64,000 nt of DNA from Tritrichomonas foetus (lineage: Eukaryota; Parabasalia; Tritrichomonadida; Tritrichomonadidae): contig MLAK01000827.1 in assembly GCA_001839685.1 (NCBI GenBank), positions 120,755 through 184,754 on the forward strand. Direction: 5' to 3'. Shown here piece after piece: positions 10,446-20,270 of this stretch. Below the pieces are notes generated by a model, which saw only the letters and a list, made by a program, of their open reading frames with translations, was not told where the DNA came from and did no database searches. A program made the translations under genes and the position numbers. Positions within the stretch are counted from its first letter, which is position 1; each line of letters starts with the position of its first letter.

Positions 10446-10451
10446 CCGTTT
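10446..10451 (-). promoter_or_regulatory. AAACGG motif upstream of the BRE1-like gene
   Basis: Read on the minus strand, AAACGG begins 23 nt before the ATG at 10428. It belongs to the same motif family found upstream of five other starts in this window. Confidence 0.5.
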
Positions 10452-10854
10452 ATCAATTCAAAATCTTAAGATTTTTAAATTTTCGTCTGTGATTTTGGAA
10501 CTTTTAATATCAATAAATACTTTACACAGTTATAATAGTTATTAACAATCGAATGGTTCCAATATTAATTAAGTAGATAACGAGAAATAATTAATATGAA
10601 AAAAAATTAACATTTATTCAAATCTCTATCGTTGTATTTTAAAAAATATTATTTGCTCCAATCCAACTTTTAAAAATAAGTTTATACTTAATATCAATAT
10701 TCATAATTTAATTTTATATACTTAATATCAATATAAATACTGTATATCCACTGATTGTAAAGTTAAATATGTGATTTTATTTTCAATGTTTTAGAAATTT
10801 AAAGCGAAATATCATCACAAAAATTTTGATGTTTGACAATATTTCAATTTTAAA
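10452..10854. other. divergent intergenic region, nothing recognised
   Basis: About 400 bp of very AT-rich DNA between the BRE1-like gene and the divergent secreted-protein gene. No ORF or clear motif was seen next to the rightward start. Confidence 0.4.
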
Positions 10855-11862
10855 ATGTATCTTTTCTTCACTTTTACTTTGATATGTTCATCAGAGCCAG
10901 AAACAACAAGATTCACTTCACTTAGTTCACATACAATTCGCCCAAAAAAGAACTTATTTACCAACATGAATACAATTCCACATTATGTCAAAATAATGAA
11001 TATTCTCTACAAAAATTTGATTGAGCCACATGAAGGTGGTGCATTTTTAATTAATGATCCATCTTTAAATTTGCAATTAAGTCATGTCACATTTTATAAT
11101 TGCATGGCAAGTCAATGTGGCGCTGGTTATTTTCAAGGGAAAGATGCATTTTTAACACAAATATGTGGTTCTAATTGTAGAGCTGGAAGTTGTCAATTTC
11201 TGTATATTACCAATTCTGATGCTATATATACGACTCAACTTAATGAATCCTCTGTTTTTCGATGTTGTCCAAATGAAACAAGGGTGTGTAATTTTGGAGG
11301 TATTTATGGCTCTTATGGTTCTCAACTTTTAAGTAATGTTAACATGACACAAAATGGTATGCATGGTGGACCAACTTGTTTCTTTTTTCAATCTAATCAT
11401 ATTTTGGTTCAGTTCTCGACAATTATTTCATGCTATGGGGAAATGCATGGATTTGTCTATCCAAGTGATGAAGTAAATAATAACAAAACAGCCGAATATA
11501 ATCATATCAACTTATGTAATAATACATATTATAAATATCAATCCAATTCAATGCTTCATGCGCAACTAATTGATTTATTAATTCAAGATTCAATGTTTAA
11601 GGCTAATAATTGGAGATACTTTTTCCGGTATAAGTGTATAATTTCTCTCCGTGGATGTGTTTTCGATAGAAATGAAGAAGGAATTACTTGTAGTGGTCTT
11701 GACACAGGTGATGCTCAATTCGGTGTTGAAAATTTTGCAACTTATGATTTTCATCATTATAGTATTGAATTATGTGAAGTTGTTGACATTCCTGAACCTC
11801 CATCAACCTCGTTTTTCGAAAATCTTGTTCAAACTATGCAAAATATTTTTAAATCTATCTAA
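10855..11862 (+). CDS. Secreted Cys-rich protein, right-handed beta-helix/Pmp-like
   Basis: The 335-residue product begins with a hydrophobic signal peptide (about 1-12, MYLFFTFTLICSS). It continues as a Cys- and Asn-rich chain with short beta-strand-like turns, including GGAFLIND and repeated G-C-N segments. This resembles the parallel beta-helix surface proteins (Pmp-like GGA-F/I-xxN repeats) expanded in trichomonads. There are several N-x-S/T sites. No C-terminal transmembrane helix is seen, so secretion, not anchoring, is expected. The start is ATG at 10855 and the stop is TAA within TAAA. The family call is tentative. Confidence 0.6.
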   Translation: MYLFFTFTLICSSEPETTRFTSLSSHTIRPKKNLFTNMNTIPHYVKIMNILYKNLIEPHEGGAFLINDPSLNLQLSHVTFYNCMASQCGAGYFQGKDAFLTQICGSNCRAGSCQFLYITNSDAIYTTQLNESSVFRCCPNETRVCNFGGIYGSYGSQLLSNVNMTQNGMHGGPTCFFFQSNHILVQFSTIISCYGEMHGFVYPSDEVNNNKTAEYNHINLCNNTYYKYQSNSMLHAQLIDLLIQDSMFKANNWRYFFRYKCIISLRGCVFDRNEEGITCSGLDTGDAQFGVENFATYDFHHYSIELCEVVDIPEPPSTSFFENLVQTMQNIFKSI

Positions 11863-12015
11863 AATAATTCCATGAAATTATTATGTAAAAATCGGATATT
11901 ATTTGATATTACTTTCGTGTAATTAGTTAAATAACCTTTATGAATTCAAAAGAAAGAGAAAAAATGGAATTTACTTCTTTTTTTAAATAACAACATGATT
12001 TTTTTTTCTTTTCAA

Positions 12016-13494
12016 TTATTTGTCAGTTTCACTACCAGCATGTGGCTTATAAGGTGGCATATCAATTTGTGGTCCAAAAGTGATAAACTTTTCATAAAAT
12101 GCGATTAATGTTTGCTGGTGAAACTTTTTCATATCAATATGTGAAACTCTTTCAGGATATTCATAACCTTGAAAACGAACAGTGAATACTAAGTCATTTC
12201 GTAAATTCCGATCAACTCCATAAATTTCATCAATTGGAGTATTTATTGGATGTGTCTGATTTTGTTTCGCAACTGGTGCAGCTGTATTAACAATAGGTTT
12301 TTCACTGATTGTTGAATTTGAAGTGGATAAATTTACAATTTGTTGAATTCTTCTTACATCTGTATTGCTTTCATTTGAAAACTCCTTTTTTTCATTTTCA
12401 TTTTCAGTCTTAGCTTTTGGTGCTACATCATTGTTATTTTCATGGTTAATTTCACTATTTGTATTATTTTGAACTTCGCTTTGAGTTTCTTTTTTGATGT
12501 GTTCATTTTGACCACTATTTTGACCAATTGGCGCAATGTCTCTTTCATTTGAGTGCTGAAGAGAAAGCGAAATTTCTGGTTGAATAGCTGGTTGAGGAAG
12601 TGGCTGAACATTTATTGGAACAAGTTGCTGAACAACTATTGGAGCAGGTGGCTGGGAATTGTCTCGAACTTGAACAGGTATTTCATTTTGAATAGAAATT
12701 TGAGGAACTGTGTTTGAATTTTGAGTTTGTTGTTGATCTTGTATTTGTTGTAGATTTTGAGTTTGTTGTTGATTTTGAATTTGTTGTTGATTTTGAATTT
12801 GTTGTTGATNNNNNNNNNNNNNNNNNNNNNNNNNNNNNNNNNNNNNNNNNNNNNNNNNNNNNNNNNNNNNNNNNNNNNNNNNNNNNNNNNNNNNNNNNNN
12901 NNNNNNNNNNNNNNNNNNNNNNNNNNNNNNNNNNNNNNNNNNNNNNNNTTGAATTTGTTGTTGATCTTGAATTTGTTGTTGATTTTGAATTTGTTGTTGA
13001 TCTTGAGTTTGTTGTTGATGGATTGATTCATTTTGTGTTATATTGATAATTGATTCTGTTTTTGGCTGAATAGTTGGTTCTGAAATGGTTTCAGTCATGT
13101 TTTCACTTTTCACTTCATAATTTTTTATTTCTGGTTGAGTTAAAACAAAATTTGGTGGATTTTTAAGAGTTTGAAATTCCAATTTAATAGATGGATATGT
13201 TTCATTACTATTTTTTATTGGTATTTGTGACAATGTTTGTGCTTGAATATTATTTTTCATATCCAAATTATTTATTGAATTTTTTTCTTCGCTATTCACT
13301 GTATTCACTGGAATTTCATTTTGTTGCAGATTTTCTTGTGTTTTTGGAATTTCTGTGTGATTGGTCAAATTCGGAAAATTATTTGTGGCTTGTTGTGGAA
13401 TATCATTCAATTGAACTGGTTGAATATTTGAGACATTATCATTTTGTTGGGTTATTTCGGAATTTAATTGATTAGGTTCGGCTAAAGTGCTCAT
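12016..13494 (-). CDS. Gln-rich protein with chromo-shadow-like C-terminal domain (contains assembly gap)
   Basis: The product is roughly 492 residues, mostly low-complexity Gln/Asn. Its C-terminal 80 residues are folded-looking: about 426-472 (LVFTVRFQGYEYPERV...FYEKFITF) follow the chromo-shadow pattern of HP1 proteins, including the closing FYE helix. HP1 shadow domains dimerise and recruit partners to silent chromatin. There is no recognisable N-terminal chromodomain, so it may act as an HP1 partner or scaffold. The middle is a 21-bp (seven-residue QQQIQNQ) minisatellite interrupted by 139 N at 12810-12948, so the true length is unknown. The first ATG is 13492-13494; the TTG six bases upstream is not used. 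Confidence 0.6.
   Translation of the reverse strand: MSTLAEPNQLNSEITQQNDNVSNIQPVQLNDIPQQATNNFPNLTNHTEIPKTQENLQQNEIPVNTVNSEEKNSINNLDMKNNIQAQTLSQIPIKNSNETYPSIKLEFQTLKNPPNFVLTQPEIKNYEVKSENMTETISEPTIQPKTESIINITQNESIHQQQTQDQQQIQNQQQIQDQQQIQXXXXXXXXXXXXXXXXXXXXXXXXXXXXXXXXXXXXXXXXXXXXXXXQQQIQNQQQIQNQQQTQNLQQIQDQQQTQNSNTVPQISIQNEIPVQVRDNSQPPAPIVVQQLVPINVQPLPQPAIQPEISLSLQHSNERDIAPIGQNSGQNEHIKKETQSEVQNNTNSEINHENNNDVAPKAKTENENEKKEFSNESNTDVRRIQQIVNLSTSNSTISEKPIVNTAAPVAKQNQTHPINTPIDEIYGVDRNLRNDLVFTVRFQGYEYPERVSHIDMKKFHQQTLIAFYEKFITFGPQIDMPPYKPHAGSETDK
12717..13020. repeat. Coding 21-bp minisatellite around an assembly gap
   Basis: Tandem 21-bp units encode QQQIQNQ or QQQIQDQ on the minus strand, on both sides of 139 N (12810-12948). 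The gap probably reflects collapse of near-identical units. The units preserve the reading frame, so copy-number changes would alter only the length of the Gln tract. Confidence 0.85.
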
Positions 13495-13781
13495 AGCCAA
13501 TTTCGTTTTTCAATTCTGAGAAACTGCCACTTTACACCATGAACAAAATTTGTGTGCATTTCACCGTTTATTATCATTTGTTGGTTAATAAATATTTTGT
13601 TAACTGCAATATATATTATTTTTGTTGAGTATCTCTGATTCATGTGAAATTTCACAGATGAAAATTATATTTACTTGTACAAAGAATAATATAAATTTAA
13701 AATAATTATTTCTTTAAAAAACACATGAGTATCTATAATTTTTAGAATAAAATATACAAATCGACACTGGTAATTGTGTCT
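13495..13781. other. intergenic, AAACGG motif at 13564-13569
   Basis: Holds the promoter of the Gln-rich gene and the 3' end of the first cyclase. A minus-strand AAACGG lies 75 nt upstream of the Gln-rich gene's ATG, further than in the other six genes, so either it is not the same element or the real start lies elsewhere. Confidence 0.3.
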
Positions 13782-16700
13782 CTATTTAGTAGTTTTTGGT
13801 GATACAAGATATGTGATCACTTTTCCATTTTTAATCTCAATTTGTCCTCTTTCTTTCACATTGAAAGATCCTCCATAAATTAATTCATAGGTTGCTCTAG
13901 AAATATGCACCATCATTGGGATACCATTATGCTCCATTTGTTGTGCCATATTAATTGGCGGACCAAGTATTTCGAAAGTTGGTTTTTCTGTACCTAAAAC
14001 ACCTGCAACTATTGGTCCGCCAGTATTCACACCTACTCGAATTCTGAGTGATTGGTCTGTAGATTTATTAAAATCACCAATAAAAGAAATCGCTTCAAGT
14101 CCAAACTCCACAACCTCTTTGGCATGAATTGAAGGCTGGTTTATTTCCACAAAAATGCCTCCTGCTGCCATATAGCAATCACCAATACACTTAATTTTGG
14201 TCATTGTACATTTTCCTGAAAGGAAAACATCAAATTCTCGATATAATTTATTCAATGTAGACATAACCATTGCTGCTGTATTTGAAGCACACCAAGGAGT
14301 AAATTCAACAATATCCAAAAATAAAATAGTTGCACTTTGAACTGCAAAGCTGATATTTTTCTCTCCATTTTGAACTCTTTTTACTAAACTTGGCGGTAAA
14401 ATAGAAGATAGTAAACTATCACTTTTAGCTCTTTCTTCGGCAATTAAAGTGTTATAACAAACTGTTTGAGTTTGATCTCTGATATAATAAATATAATTTT
14501 GATTATTTAAGGAGCATGTGATATTTAAGTAGCAGCTACCTTTTTCTGGATGTTTAAGTTCGACTTGGACTTCTTGATCAAGTGGCATTGGATAAATGTT
14601 TTCTACAAATGATTTATCGGAAAACACAGTTTCAATATTAGTTCCAATAATGTTTTCGTCAACTCCAAGAATTCTACTTACAGCTTTGTTTGTAAGCTCA
14701 ATTGTTCCCTGACTATTAGTAGCAATTACAGCATCAGGTAATCGTTGAACAATCATGTCGAAGAAATCATCATTTCGTTGGGTTGTATCTTTCACTTTTG
14801 GTGTGAAATCACCTGATAACAAATCCATGATCTTACTCGATTGCATCACAGCAATTGATGGGCACTGATGGAGCATACTAAGAGCAAACTTCATCTTTGT
14901 TTGAGATTTATTAGCTTCATAAATAATGAAAATTACGATTCCTAAAGAAAAAACTAGTAATACAACTAAAATACCGATAGGCAAAGGTAGAGTATCTGAT
15001 ATAATTCTTTCCATATCAGGCACAATTTGATCAAACATTGGATAAAACAGTGAATCATATAAGAATATTACTGTTACCATCCACAATTCCTGTAAAAGTT
15101 GGTTGTTTGGTAATAAAACAGATCTAATACGTCGCTTAAAAGGTTCCACTAAACTGGATATTAGAGGACCAAGTAAATTTATATGTCTATCAGTCGTAAA
15201 ACACATCATTATTGAATGTAAATCATTTTTGATTTTGGTGAAATCACTGTCTGAGCAATTAATTCGTTTATTAGATGAATCAATTGCTCTTTGGAATGCA
15301 GGATAAGGTGGATCAGAACTGCTTCCATTTCCATACCTTGCTTGGTGAAAATAGTTAGTAAATTGATCTATTCTAGTTAAAGTGATACTTGCTTGTTCAT
15401 CAATCAGCCTATCTCTTATTTTTGGATCACTCAAATTATAACCAGGAGCAACACCACAATTATTTTCAATACAAATCATGTTTAACAAACTTCCATAAAT
15501 CCCATACATGTATGCAGCGGATCCCAAAACATAATCAAGATGTGGACCATAATCTCTGAGTTTGTTTTCTGCAGTTGGAAACATTTGGCAAAGAAGTATA
15601 GTTGAAGCAACAATGCATGCAAGAATAATCAAGTTTAATATTATTAAAATAGAACGTTCGGCAGATTTCACATTTGTAGCATCACTCGCAGAAGCGAATA
15701 CTTTAAGAATGTTATCTTCTTGCTTGTTTACTTCAGAATCTTCGTTTTGATTGAGATCATCATCTTGATCTTTGTCTTTTTTCAAGACTCTTAATGATTC
15801 TGAGACTGATGATACAATATTCTTTGGTAATGATGTCAAGCTTTTATAGACCAATATTTTATTCTTCTTGAGATTATCAAGTTCAAAAATCAAAATTCCA
15901 ACAACTAGTAACACATAAACTATGCAAATAAACATTGCAAAGAATAAAATTAAATTGGTAAGATCAGAAGATGCTCCTTCCAAATATATAGAAATATTTC
16001 TTAAAGCTTCTGATATCTGTGAGGAAATGTTATCATAGTTCATAAAAGAGTTGAGAAGCACAGGGCTATTAAAAATTGATATGTTAATATCAGATGTTAA
16101 TAATTTCGATATCTGTAAGTTAAAGTCCACCAATGCAGATTGTAAAGACTCTTCAATAATACGTGGACTATTATCGGTTACATAAAATGTATATTTAATT
16201 GAACTACCAAATACCAATTCTGTCACTGGGGCAATATGAGTATTAGTAGGTTTAAATGAGCGATATTGTCCAATTTCTTCAACCGCTCGAGTGGTTAAAG
16301 TCAGAAGGAACCTGGTCTGATTTTCTGTATCAGTCTCATAATTGTATGATGATGGAGCAATAGGAAAATCGACTTTTTGGACAAAATTAAGTTTTTCAAG
16401 AACATACAAATATGAAAAAACCGGTAATTGGAAAGTCATTGATCTTAAGATCGAAAGCTGATACATGTAATTTAAAGGAATGCTCATATCATTTAAAAAA
16501 GATGGAGCGTAAAACATCATTCCTATGCAAGGTAGGTAATATAAACATAGAAGAAGAAATATTGACCATATTTTGATGCATTTTATTGCAGGAAAAGATA
16601 AATGATCAATTCTTTCTCTGATGATGTTCATTTGTTCCGACATATTATTCTGCTTTTCATCAATATCAATGATTTCTAGATTAGATTCTGATTCAACAAG

Positions 16701-18449
16701 ATGATTCATTGAGGAGGGATCAACTATCATTTCTGGTAGACCTGGAAATGCATGAATTCCTAAGAAATTAGCCCTATCTTGGCTTACTAAGATTCCTCGT
16801 TGTAAAAGTTTCACTTTTTCGCTCCATTCTGAATATAAAATTGGATTTCCTTCGATTTCAAGTACAAACCTATTATATGATCTCGCAACAAATCTGTTAT
16901 TGGGATACTGCGATAAAATATGCATGTAGCTTGATCTAGATTTGTTAACTGATTCATAAGCTGTATTAATTGCCGATTCCATTTCATTGATATTTCCTTG
17001 AATGACCAAATCCCAAATACGACGGATTTTGCTTTTAGTAATTGATACCTGCTTCGATAAATGAGAAAGTTTGTATTTCAATTCATTACTTAGTGCTGAT
17101 TCTCTTTGCATACATATCATCTTTGCTTGAGCTATTGATTGTTTGACACTACTACTATTTAATTTATTGACTTCCATTGAGTGAATAATATAGTACAATA
17201 AATTGGTTTGATTTTGATAAATTGCGACAAATTTTCCAAAAACTGTCCATACAAGACTATTATGAGGCCATTTCTCTTTTATTCCATACATAAATGACCA
17301 ATTGATGCAAGATGGGTGAGCATATGCCATTCCAGTTATTCCAGTATTTATTGCTTTTCCTGGAGTTTTGAATGCTTCAATTGTAATTGACCCTTCCTGA
17401 AAACAATCAAGACTAATTAATTGCCTCCGAATCCTGTTTTGGAAAATGATATGTGAGACAAAGAATAGAATGATGTTTAATCCAGCATAAATCAAAATCT
17501 CAGCAAATGAAGAACTTCGACCAATTAAGATATAAATTGAAAATACGACTGAAATGATTGCACTTGATATAGAAATTGTAAAAATTATTCTTTTTATGAT
17601 TAATTTGACAAAATTTCCAGGTGAAAAAGCAAGATATGTTGTAAATCCGTAAAAAACAGCAGAAATAAAAGTCAGAATGAATGATGGATATTTTGATAAT
17701 TGTGACGCAATTCCAGTTAAAGTCGTTATGATGATTGTTGCCATAACAAAATAAATTTGGGGTGATGAAATAACAGTCATTAGTGAGTTTGGACGAAAAG
17801 TAAATGCAACAATTGCTATTGTAACCCAAAAGACTATCCAAACAAGAAAACATAAAATTACCAATATTAAAGACACGATTTCAACACTTATTTGAAACTT
17901 CATTGATTTTTGGTTTATTAGTTGGCCAATCATTTCACCGTTAATGTTAAAAATTATGGGATGAATCAAATAACCAAAAGTGAAGACATACACAGATATT
18001 ATCGGTGCAAAATATTTGGGTAATTTGGCTTTTTTTCTATAGATGTAGGACGAAAAGTATAAAGATATAAAAAATACAATATGAATAAAAATGTAAATAA
18101 AATTCATATAAATTGTTGCTTCTGAACGATTTTTGGCTGGTAGTAAATGAAATAAGATTGAAATAATTGATAAAGTTTGAGATTCTATCGAATCAGGTTT
18201 CCATATTGAATTATATCCAATTGCCAGACACGGGCCTATAAATTGAAATATTCTGAAAAATGAAATAATGTCATGCATTGGAAATAAATTGGGAACAATC
18301 GAATCAAGGTAAGAAAAAAGTTGATAAAGGCGATTTTGAATAATTTTGGACCATTTCTGTTCTATAAGACCATAGTATTTATCCACTTTTCCATTTGATG
18401 ATTGAGTAATCGTTAGCATCGATCTCATCGAATTCGATGCCTGTATCAT
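13782..18449 (-). CDS. Multipass membrane adenylyl cyclase with PAS domain, C1-like catalytic domain
   Basis: The 1555-residue class III cyclase has seven or eight N-terminal membrane helices (to about 340), a cytosolic stretch, four further helices (about 623-646, 830-856, 930-955, 1151-1176), a PAS domain (about 1228-1325), a signalling helix and a cyclase domain (1367-1550). The catalytic domain keeps both metal Asp residues (D1379 in FLDIVEF, D1424 in GDCYM), K1420 and N1500. It has Glu (E1493) where ATP-specific enzymes have Asp, and Gln (Q1504) in place of the transition-state Arg. This matches the mammalian C1 half-domain, so a C2-type partner is expected. It would make cAMP at a membrane under PAS control. 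The start is ATG at 18447-18449, only 27 bp from a transposon. Confidence 0.9.
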   Translation of the reverse strand: MIQASNSMRSMLTITQSSNGKVDKYYGLIEQKWSKIIQNRLYQLFSYLDSIVPNLFPMHDIISFFRIFQFIGPCLAIGYNSIWKPDSIESQTLSIISILFHLLPAKNRSEATIYMNFIYIFIHIVFFISLYFSSYIYRKKAKLPKYFAPIISVYVFTFGYLIHPIIFNINGEMIGQLINQKSMKFQISVEIVSLILVILCFLVWIVFWVTIAIVAFTFRPNSLMTVISSPQIYFVMATIIITTLTGIASQLSKYPSFILTFISAVFYGFTTYLAFSPGNFVKLIIKRIIFTISISSAIISVVFSIYILIGRSSSFAEILIYAGLNIILFFVSHIIFQNRIRRQLISLDCFQEGSITIEAFKTPGKAINTGITGMAYAHPSCINWSFMYGIKEKWPHNSLVWTVFGKFVAIYQNQTNLLYYIIHSMEVNKLNSSSVKQSIAQAKMICMQRESALSNELKYKLSHLSKQVSITKSKIRRIWDLVIQGNINEMESAINTAYESVNKSRSSYMHILSQYPNNRFVARSYNRFVLEIEGNPILYSEWSEKVKLLQRGILVSQDRANFLGIHAFPGLPEMIVDPSSMNHLVESESNLEIIDIDEKQNNMSEQMNIIRERIDHLSFPAIKCIKIWSIFLLLCLYYLPCIGMMFYAPSFLNDMSIPLNYMYQLSILRSMTFQLPVFSYLYVLEKLNFVQKVDFPIAPSSYNYETDTENQTRFLLTLTTRAVEEIGQYRSFKPTNTHIAPVTELVFGSSIKYTFYVTDNSPRIIEESLQSALVDFNLQISKLLTSDINISIFNSPVLLNSFMNYDNISSQISEALRNISIYLEGASSDLTNLILFFAMFICIVYVLLVVGILIFELDNLKKNKILVYKSLTSLPKNIVSSVSESLRVLKKDKDQDDDLNQNEDSEVNKQEDNILKVFASASDATNVKSAERSILIILNLIILACIVASTILLCQMFPTAENKLRDYGPHLDYVLGSAAYMYGIYGSLLNMICIENNCGVAPGYNLSDPKIRDRLIDEQASITLTRIDQFTNYFHQARYGNGSSSDPPYPAFQRAIDSSNKRINCSDSDFTKIKNDLHSIMMCFTTDRHINLLGPLISSLVEPFKRRIRSVLLPNNQLLQELWMVTVIFLYDSLFYPMFDQIVPDMERIISDTLPLPIGILVVLLVFSLGIVIFIIYEANKSQTKMKFALSMLHQCPSIAVMQSSKIMDLLSGDFTPKVKDTTQRNDDFFDMIVQRLPDAVIATNSQGTIELTNKAVSRILGVDENIIGTNIETVFSDKSFVENIYPMPLDQEVQVELKHPEKGSCYLNITCSLNNQNYIYYIRDQTQTVCYNTLIAEERAKSDSLLSSILPPSLVKRVQNGEKNISFAVQSATILFLDIVEFTPWCASNTAAMVMSTLNKLYREFDVFLSGKCTMTKIKCIGDCYMAAGGIFVEINQPSIHAKEVVEFGLEAISFIGDFNKSTDQSLRIRVGVNTGGPIVAGVLGTEKPTFEILGPPINMAQQMEHNGIPMMVHISRATYELIYGGSFNVKERGQIEIKNGKVITYLVSPKTTK

Positions 18450-18466
18450 TATCGAAAAAAATTTTT

Positions 18467-18476
18467 GATATAGAAA
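18467..18476. repeat. Left target-site duplication of TIR element copy 1
   Basis: GATATAGAAA precedes the element and TATATAGAAA follows it at 19572-19581, giving a 9-bp exact match (10 bp with one mismatch). Confidence 0.75.
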
Positions 18477-19571
18477 GATGTATACAAACTAACTAGCTCT
18501 AGATGTAGAAGACTATTGANAGATCNAAATNNATAATTGTTGATATTATTGTCATCTAAATATTATTTAATTGTAATCCTATTAATAATATATAAATATT
18601 ATAATTTAAAAATCAAGATACAGAGAAAACCAAATCCAAAAAAAAATTGTGAGAAAAAAATAAACCCAACAGAAATTTCTGAGAATTATTGAGATAAAAA
18701 GTGATTTTATAGCATTAATATCTTGATTATTTCTTATCATAAATCGTGCTTTTTATTATCATATGACCCTCCATCGAAAATTATAATGTTTTCCAAAATA
18801 CAAAAATGAAGTATAAAAAAAATATTAATAATTTTGATATAAATAAAAAAAATTTAGGCATCAATGAGAAGATTACGAATGTTTTGCCATCTAAATGGCG
18901 AGTCATCAGAAAATTCACTTGGCATCGAGTCTGGAAAAAAACATATTGGATTCCATTTTTCTTGATTTGGTCTTTCAATCGTTGTATCTGTATCCCTGCT
19001 TGAGAATGTGCTGTTGAGGACTGCCAGTCTATTTTCTTCATATACTAAAATTTTATGACAGAAAAGATTTCAATACATTCATATTTGTCAAATGGAAATT
19101 GAATTAATTCAACATCACTGAGTTAAAACTATCAAAATTTTCGCGATTTTTAATTAAAAATCGATAGAAGAAGTGTAAATAGAATTATGGGAAGCAGTAT
19201 TATAATCTTTGTGATTCTTGGAAAAAAAGCTTCTCACAATTTTTTTTTAGGCTTTCTCCAAAATCGCTCTTTTTTCGGTTTAATTGTTGCAAAATTTCAA
19301 AACTATGAATAAATATGGCTCATAACTATAAAAAATAGATTTAACAATTGACTGAAAGCCTTATCACCCGAAAACTGAAACAATAGCTTCTTCAGAATCA
19401 TCTTCGAAATATTTTTGAATTCGGCCATTTGCGAAGTTTGCGATAAGGGAAATTTTCGTCATTCTTTTAGCTATTTGGNTTTTGATTTTTGANTGATGGT
19501 ATTAAGNAATACTGATGATAAGGATCATTTTAGTGATTTCGTACGTTAAGACTATTTGGTTTGTATACATC
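18477..19571. mobile_element. 1.09-kb non-autonomous TIR element, copy 1 (MULE-like)
   Basis: The two ends are inverted: GATGTATACAAAC at the left is the exact complement of the right terminus, with partial matching a few bases further in. It is flanked by a 9-10 bp direct repeat, the duplication size typical of Mutator-like elements. A second copy at 40592-41684 differs by only a handful of substitutions and small indels, so both moved recently. It contains only a short broken ORF and no transposase, so movement would need an enzyme made elsewhere. Several ambiguous bases (near 18519-18532 and 19479-19507) suggest the repeat confused assembly. The superfamily call rests on duplication length only. 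Confidence 0.82.
18856..19041 (-). pseudogene. Short frameshifted ORF inside TIR element copy 1
   Basis: From the ATG at 19039-19041 (MKKIDWQSS) the frame stays coding-like for 36 residues to a run of seven A on the + strand (18935-18941). The uninterrupted frame then becomes a hydrophobic Phe-rich tail ending at 18781. A one-base shift at the run instead gives a polar, protein-like end (PDSMPSEFSDDSPF...) stopping at 18856. Copy 2 carries the same run. This looks like a captured or vestigial gene end with a fixed frameshift. The product is not recognised. Confidence 0.4.
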
Positions 19572-19581
19572 TATATAGAAA

Positions 19582-20270
19582 ATATTTTTTGAAAATCGAT
19601 AAATTGAATCAAAAGAATTTTTCAATTGATTGAATTTTCAATTTCGGATTTTTTTGATTTTCAATATAATCTTTGAAAATATAGATATTTTGTCCTCAAA
19701 TTGGGATGAAGAAATGATTTGATTCATTTTTTTTGAATGTTGAGCAAAGTTGAAACTTTTTCTAAAATATATCCTCACTCTTGAGAATTTCTTTCAACAA
19801 TTACTGATGAATCCAACAAAAGCATCTTTCACTAATCCAATTTATCTTAATTTTAACGCTACAACTTTTTGATGCATACCTTCAATTCAATTGACCCTCA
19901 GAAAAACTGGGAATTATATTCAATAGTTTTCACACCTTTATTCTACCACCACTCCTCCTAAATTATAGATAATATTATCTTAATCAGAAAATCATCTCAT
20001 GTTTAATTATTATATTTCTAAATTACGACGAAACTTGAAAAAGATTACTACTAAATTTGAATTTCTGGTTTGACCTTTGGTCGGAATGTAGAGAGATATT
20101 AATTGTTACTTCGTCATATCATTTCTTGTCAAATAAAATGTTCTAACTCCAATTTTTTCAGCAAATTCATAATTTGTGTCATTTCAATTAACCAACTCTA
20201 GATATGATATCATTAAAGGTCATTGTCTTGAAATATAAAAAATGATGAAAATTCGAAAAATAACAAATTT
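19582..20270. other. intergenic, displaced upstream region of the cyclase
   Basis: About 690 bp of AT-rich DNA. Before the transposon arrived, its left part would have been the immediate upstream region of the cyclase gene. No ORF, motif or RNA gene is recognised. Confidence 0.4.

Noticed and set aside
12714..13046. Plus-strand repeat ORFs over the Gln minisatellite
   Set aside because: Antisense translations of the 21-bp repeat, running through the N gap.
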